NCBI RefSeq assembly: GCF_014200455.1
Contig: NZ_JACHBW010000028.1
Location: forward strand, 1 to 64,000
DNA length: 64,000 bases
Direction: 5' to 3'
DNA from: Paraburkholderia bannensis
Lineage (GTDB): Bacteria > Pseudomonadota > Gammaproteobacteria > Burkholderiales > Burkholderiaceae
Below, piece by piece: positions 61,042 through 64,000 of the stretch. Both the position numbers and the translations under genes were made by a program. The notes beneath the pieces are model-generated. The model was not told the DNA's origin, made no database searches, and saw only the letters and a list, made by a program, of their open reading frames with translations. Each line of letters starts with the position of its first letter. Within the stretch, counting starts at the first letter, position 1.

Positions 61042-63393
61042 ATGACCATTCGTCACCGCATCACGCTACTCATCGCTCTGATGTTCGTCGCGCTGTCCGC
61101 CATCGGCGGCTACGCGGTTTATCAGACGCGCCGCAGCGCCACCGATGTTCACCAGGTTACGCAGGGCGTCGTGCCCAGCGCGCTGGCGTCTTCCGATCTC
61201 GTCTCGCTAGTCAAGGACGTGCAGCTTGCGACGATGACGCTGGTCTACGCGCCGGACGCGACCACCGCGCAGCTCGCTCAGGACGACCTCAAGAAGAAGG
61301 AAACCGCGCTGCGCGCCGCGCTCGACGTGCAGAAGCAGGCGGCCGCGAGCCACGCGCAGGACGGTCTGGTCGCGCAGGCGCAGGAAAGCATCACGAACTA
61401 TTTCAACGCAATCGACGACACCGCGAAGATGAAGGCCGCGGGCAAGAACGAACTTGCCCAGGCCTATCTGTTCGCCAACGTCGCGCAATATCGCGACGAA
61501 CTCGAAGGCATCGTCACCACGATGCGCGTCGAGAAGAACCGCCAGAAAGACGACGCCATCAACGCGCTCAACGGCATGCTCGACACCACCACCAGCGCCA
61601 TTGCCGGTGTGACGGGCGGCGCGGTCGTGCTGCTCACCGCCATTGGCCTGCTGCTGTATCGCCAGATCACGCGCCCGCTTTCGCGCATGCAGGAAGAGAT
61701 GAGCGAGATCGCGTCGAACCAGGATTTCACGCGTCGCGTGCCGGTGGGCCGCATGGACGAAATCGGTCATTCGATCGTGGCGTTCAACGGCATGATCGAA
61801 AAGATCCAGCACAGCTCCGCGCAACTCAAGCGCAAGACCGCCGACATTCAGGCGATGTTGCAGAACATGCAGCAAGGCATCTTGACGGTAGTTGAGGGCG
61901 CAACGGTTCACAACGAATATTCGGCCTATCTGGAAGCGATTTTCGAAACGAAGGAAATCGCGGGCCGTTCGCTGATGGATCTCGTGTTCTCGCACACGGA
62001 GCTGGATGCCGACACGCTCTCGCAGATCGACGCCGCCGTGCAGGCTTGCCTTGGTGAAGACGACGTGAACTTCGCGTTCAACCAGCATCTGCTGGTCAAC
62101 GAAGTCACGCGCACGATGCCCGATGGCCGCAAGAAAGTGCTCGACCTGAGCTGGTCGGCCATTACCGATGAAAACGATGTGGTCGTGCGCCTGATGCTGT
62201 GCGTTCGCGACGTGACCGAACTGCGCGAACTCGCGGCGGAAGCGGGCGAGCAGAAGCGCCGCCTGCAGATGATCGGCGAAATTCTCGCGGTCAGCGAAGA
62301 GAAGTTCCACAACTTCGTTGAGGGCGCAACCGGCTTCATTCACGAAAACGAACGCATCATTCGCCAGCACGATTGCGCGGATATGAGCGCGATCGACGCG
62401 CTGTTCCGCAACATGCACACCATCAAGGGCAATGCGCGCACTTATAGCCTCCAGCATCTCACGGGCGTGGTGCATGAAGTCGAGCAGCGCTACGACGCGC
62501 TGCGCCGCGCAGATACCAGCCACGCGTGGGACCAGCAGGCGCTGATCGACGATCTGCATCGCGTGCGCGAAGCCGTCGATCACTACGCGACGCTCAACGA
62601 AGTGAGCCTTGGCCGCGGTGCGCGTTCGAAGGATGAAGGCCTGAGCATCGGCCGCGATCAGATCGACGCCAGCCTGCGTCTGCTGGATAGCGCGAATCAG
62701 GACGATATCGGCTCGCTGCGCGCGATGCGCGAGGAACTGCGCAGCCTGCTGGGCGGCATCGGCACCGAAAGCGTCGAAGACGCTCTCGCTGGCGTGATCG
62801 ATTCGCTGCCTTCGCTGGCGCAGGAACTCGACAAGGCCGCGCCCGTGGTGCGTATCGACGACGGCGGCTACCGTCTGCGCGCCGAAGCAGCCGGCACGGT
62901 CAGCGACGTCTTCACGCATCTGCTGCGCAACTCGCTCGATCACGGCATCGAAACGCCGGCGCAGCGCCGCGAGCTGGGCAAAGCTGAAGCGGGCCATATC
63001 GACATCAAGCTGGCCATGAGCGAAGGCGCACTGCGCATCGCGCTGGCCGACGATGGCCGTGGCCTTGCGCTCGCGCGCATTCGCGGCATCGCGACCGGGC
63101 GCGGCTGGTTGGGCGCGGACGAAACGATCAGCGACGAAGATATCGCGGCCTTCATCTTCCGCGCGGGTTTCTCCACGGCGCATAGCGTGACCGAAGTGTC
63201 GGGCCGTGGCGTGGGTATGGACGCCGTGCGCGACTTCCTCGAACGCGAGGGCGGCCGTATCGAATTGCGTTTCACTGATAACCGCGAAGGCGCCGATTAT
63301 CGGCACTTCGAAACAATCGTCTATCTACCGCAAAGCTGTGCCGTCGCTGCGGCGCCTGCACGAGCGGCTGTGCAAGAAGAAGCGCTGGCTTGA
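61042..63393 (+). CDS. Membrane-bound CheA-like hybrid sensor kinase (HAMP-PAS-Hpt-HATPase)
   Basis: 783-residue sensor. A membrane segment (7-27), a periplasmic four-helix-like domain (about 28-185) and a second membrane segment (about 188-208) lead to a HAMP domain (209-262) and a PAS-like region (about 270-390). An Hpt domain follows with phosphorylatable His459 in MHTIKGNART, then a CheA-type ATPase domain with N box HLLRNSLDHGIE (Asn630), DDGRGL (670-675) and SGRGVGMD (720-727). It lacks a CheW-binding P5 domain, so it is not a normal CheA. GGGGA precedes the ATG. An MCP-like gene follows after 18 nt. Presumably it signals to a response regulator outside the window. Confidence 0.85.
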   Translation: MTIRHRITLLIALMFVALSAIGGYAVYQTRRSATDVHQVTQGVVPSALASSDLVSLVKDVQLATMTLVYAPDATTAQLAQDDLKKKETALRAALDVQKQAAASHAQDGLVAQAQESITNYFNAIDDTAKMKAAGKNELAQAYLFANVAQYRDELEGIVTTMRVEKNRQKDDAINALNGMLDTTTSAIAGVTGGAVVLLTAIGLLLYRQITRPLSRMQEEMSEIASNQDFTRRVPVGRMDEIGHSIVAFNGMIEKIQHSSAQLKRKTADIQAMLQNMQQGILTVVEGATVHNEYSAYLEAIFETKEIAGRSLMDLVFSHTELDADTLSQIDAAVQACLGEDDVNFAFNQHLLVNEVTRTMPDGRKKVLDLSWSAITDENDVVVRLMLCVRDVTELRELAAEAGEQKRRLQMIGEILAVSEEKFHNFVEGATGFIHENERIIRQHDCADMSAIDALFRNMHTIKGNARTYSLQHLTGVVHEVEQRYDALRRADTSHAWDQQALIDDLHRVREAVDHYATLNEVSLGRGARSKDEGLSIGRDQIDASLRLLDSANQDDIGSLRAMREELRSLLGGIGTESVEDALAGVIDSLPSLAQELDKAAPVVRIDDGGYRLRAEAAGTVSDVFTHLLRNSLDHGIETPAQRRELGKAEAGHIDIKLAMSEGALRIALADDGRGLALARIRGIATGRGWLGADETISDEDIAAFIFRAGFSTAHSVTEVSGRGVGMDAVRDFLEREGGRIELRFTDNREGADYRHFETIVYLPQSCAVAAAPARAAVQEEALA

Positions 63394-63411
63394 CGCGCAG
63401 CGGGGGATGAC

Positions 63412-64000
63412 GTGGTGTTTCCGTATTTGATCGGCGCGGTGGCGGGTTTTGCAGTGCCGGCGCTATGCGCCGTCGTGCTGCGCCTGCGCGCACGCAGCCA
63501 GGCCAACGAAGCGCTGCTCGCGCTTCAAGAGGCGCACGACGCCGCGCTCGCGCAGGCTGAAGCGCGCCTGCACGACGCGCGGGACAGCGCGGCGCACGAG
63601 CATGAGGATCTGGCGACGCAGATCGATTCGTTGCGTGCGGACCTCGCGCAACGCCGCATGGTGGCCGACGCGATGGAGGCGACGCTGGCCGCCGAGCGCG
63701 CGCGCAGCACCGACGCGCTGCATCGCATCGAACGCATCGCCGCCGAGGCCGCGCGCCTCAAGCAGATGTCGGTCACATTCGAGCGCTGGCATGAGCAGAT
63801 GATCTCGCTGATGTCGCAGAACCACGACATGCACCAGAAGAACCAGGAGCTGTCGTCGATCGTGAGCCATGTGCTGATCGTGTCGCTCAACGCGTCGATC
63901 GAAGCGGCGCGCGCGGGCGCGGCGGGACGCGGCTTCTCGATCGTGGCAGGCGAAGTGCGCACGCTGGCGACGCGCTCTCAGGAATTGTCGAAGAGCTATC
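63412..64000 (+). CDS. MCP-like signalling protein, 5' part (runs off the window)
   Basis: About 196 residues are visible, open at the right edge. A GTG start (63412 or 63415) has GGGGGA upstream, 18 nt after the kinase gene. Residues 3-22 are one membrane segment (LIGAVAGFAVPALCAVVL). Residues 25-125 are a long coiled coil rich in Ala, Arg and Glu. It ends with the start of a chemoreceptor signalling tip, VSLNASIEAARAGAAGRGF then SIVAGEVRTLATRSQEL. There is no sensory domain, so it may take its input from the kinase or act as its scaffold. Confidence 0.8.
   Translation, partial: MVFPYLIGAVAGFAVPALCAVVLRLRARSQANEALLALQEAHDAALAQAEARLHDARDSAAHEHEDLATQIDSLRADLAQRRMVADAMEATLAAERARSTDALHRIERIAAEAARLKQMSVTFERWHEQMISLMSQNHDMHQKNQELSSIVSHVLIVSLNASIEAARAGAAGRGFSIVAGEVRTLATRSQELSKSY

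Noticed and set aside
61207..63306. Minus-strand open frame of 699 codons opposite the kinase gene
   Set aside because: Antisense shadow; the plus strand carries His459, N-box and G-box motifs in the right order.

Overview
The window looks like a chromosomal stretch of a high-GC betaproteobacterium of the family Burkholderiaceae, most like Paraburkholderia or Caballeronia. The evidence is the GC-rich codon use, two DUF2957 lipoproteins, an OmpW-type porin, a DUF3268 protein, a split hpaG, and a 5S rRNA 3' end of burkholderial type at the left edge. Gene density is normal. I see no prophage, integrase, insertion sequence or CRISPR array.

Layout. 1-90: 3' end of a 5S rRNA and the rrn terminator. 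448-1062: a DsbG-like thiol-disulfide protein. 1356-14852, nearly all minus strand: a lipid or ketone metabolism block (DUF1571 protein, acyl-CoA ligase, two alpha/beta hydrolases, PF10118 metal-dependent hydrolase, SDR, Baeyer-Villiger monooxygenase, MerR regulator), then an OmpW-like protein and two tandem DUF2957 lipoproteins. 15662-16678: a lone gene of unknown function in AT-richer DNA packed with a short repeat. 17302-21784: a molybdenum block (fused ModB-ModC, WtpA-type binding protein, di-Mop molbindin, NifQ-like protein, one-domain ModE-like regulator). 22156-24651: an MFS exporter, a DUF3268 protein and an unknown protein. 24865-28937: a long leader with small ORFs in front of a NitT/TauT-like ABC transporter without a binding protein. 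29232-32018: a YbiO-like MscS channel. 32411-34810: PanE-like reductase, class II aldolase and MarR. 34812-41356: a complete lower homoprotocatechuate (hpa) pathway with HpaR. 41447-48308: thioredoxin-like protein, methyltransferase, AlkX/YcaQ glycosylase, a cyclic-nucleotide-domain flavoprotein and a DedA-rhodanese protein. 48827-50473: an Aer-like receptor behind a sigma-28 promoter. 50725-51564: three small genes. 51903-55804: a Fur-box-preceded siderophore receptor, PiuC and a PepSY-TM protein. 55808-60858: LysR/EamA, CobF, LysE/AraC and a GNAT enzyme. 61042-64000: a membrane-bound CheA-like kinase followed by an MCP-like gene that runs off the window.

The strongest unexplained signal is a 21-bp non-palindromic repeat with consensus halves AAAGGTGAG and GNTTTTCGGGAG. 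It occurs 19 times, always between genes apart from 7 bases over one gene end, and eight copies crowd the 2 kb around the unknown gene at 15662. Other points of interest are the membrane CheA-like kinase/MCP-like pair, the SBP-less ABC operon with a leader of about 930 nt holding three small ORFs, a NifQ-like protein lacking one metal-ligand cysteine, and a gene cluster that recalls the mycobacterial mymA operon.
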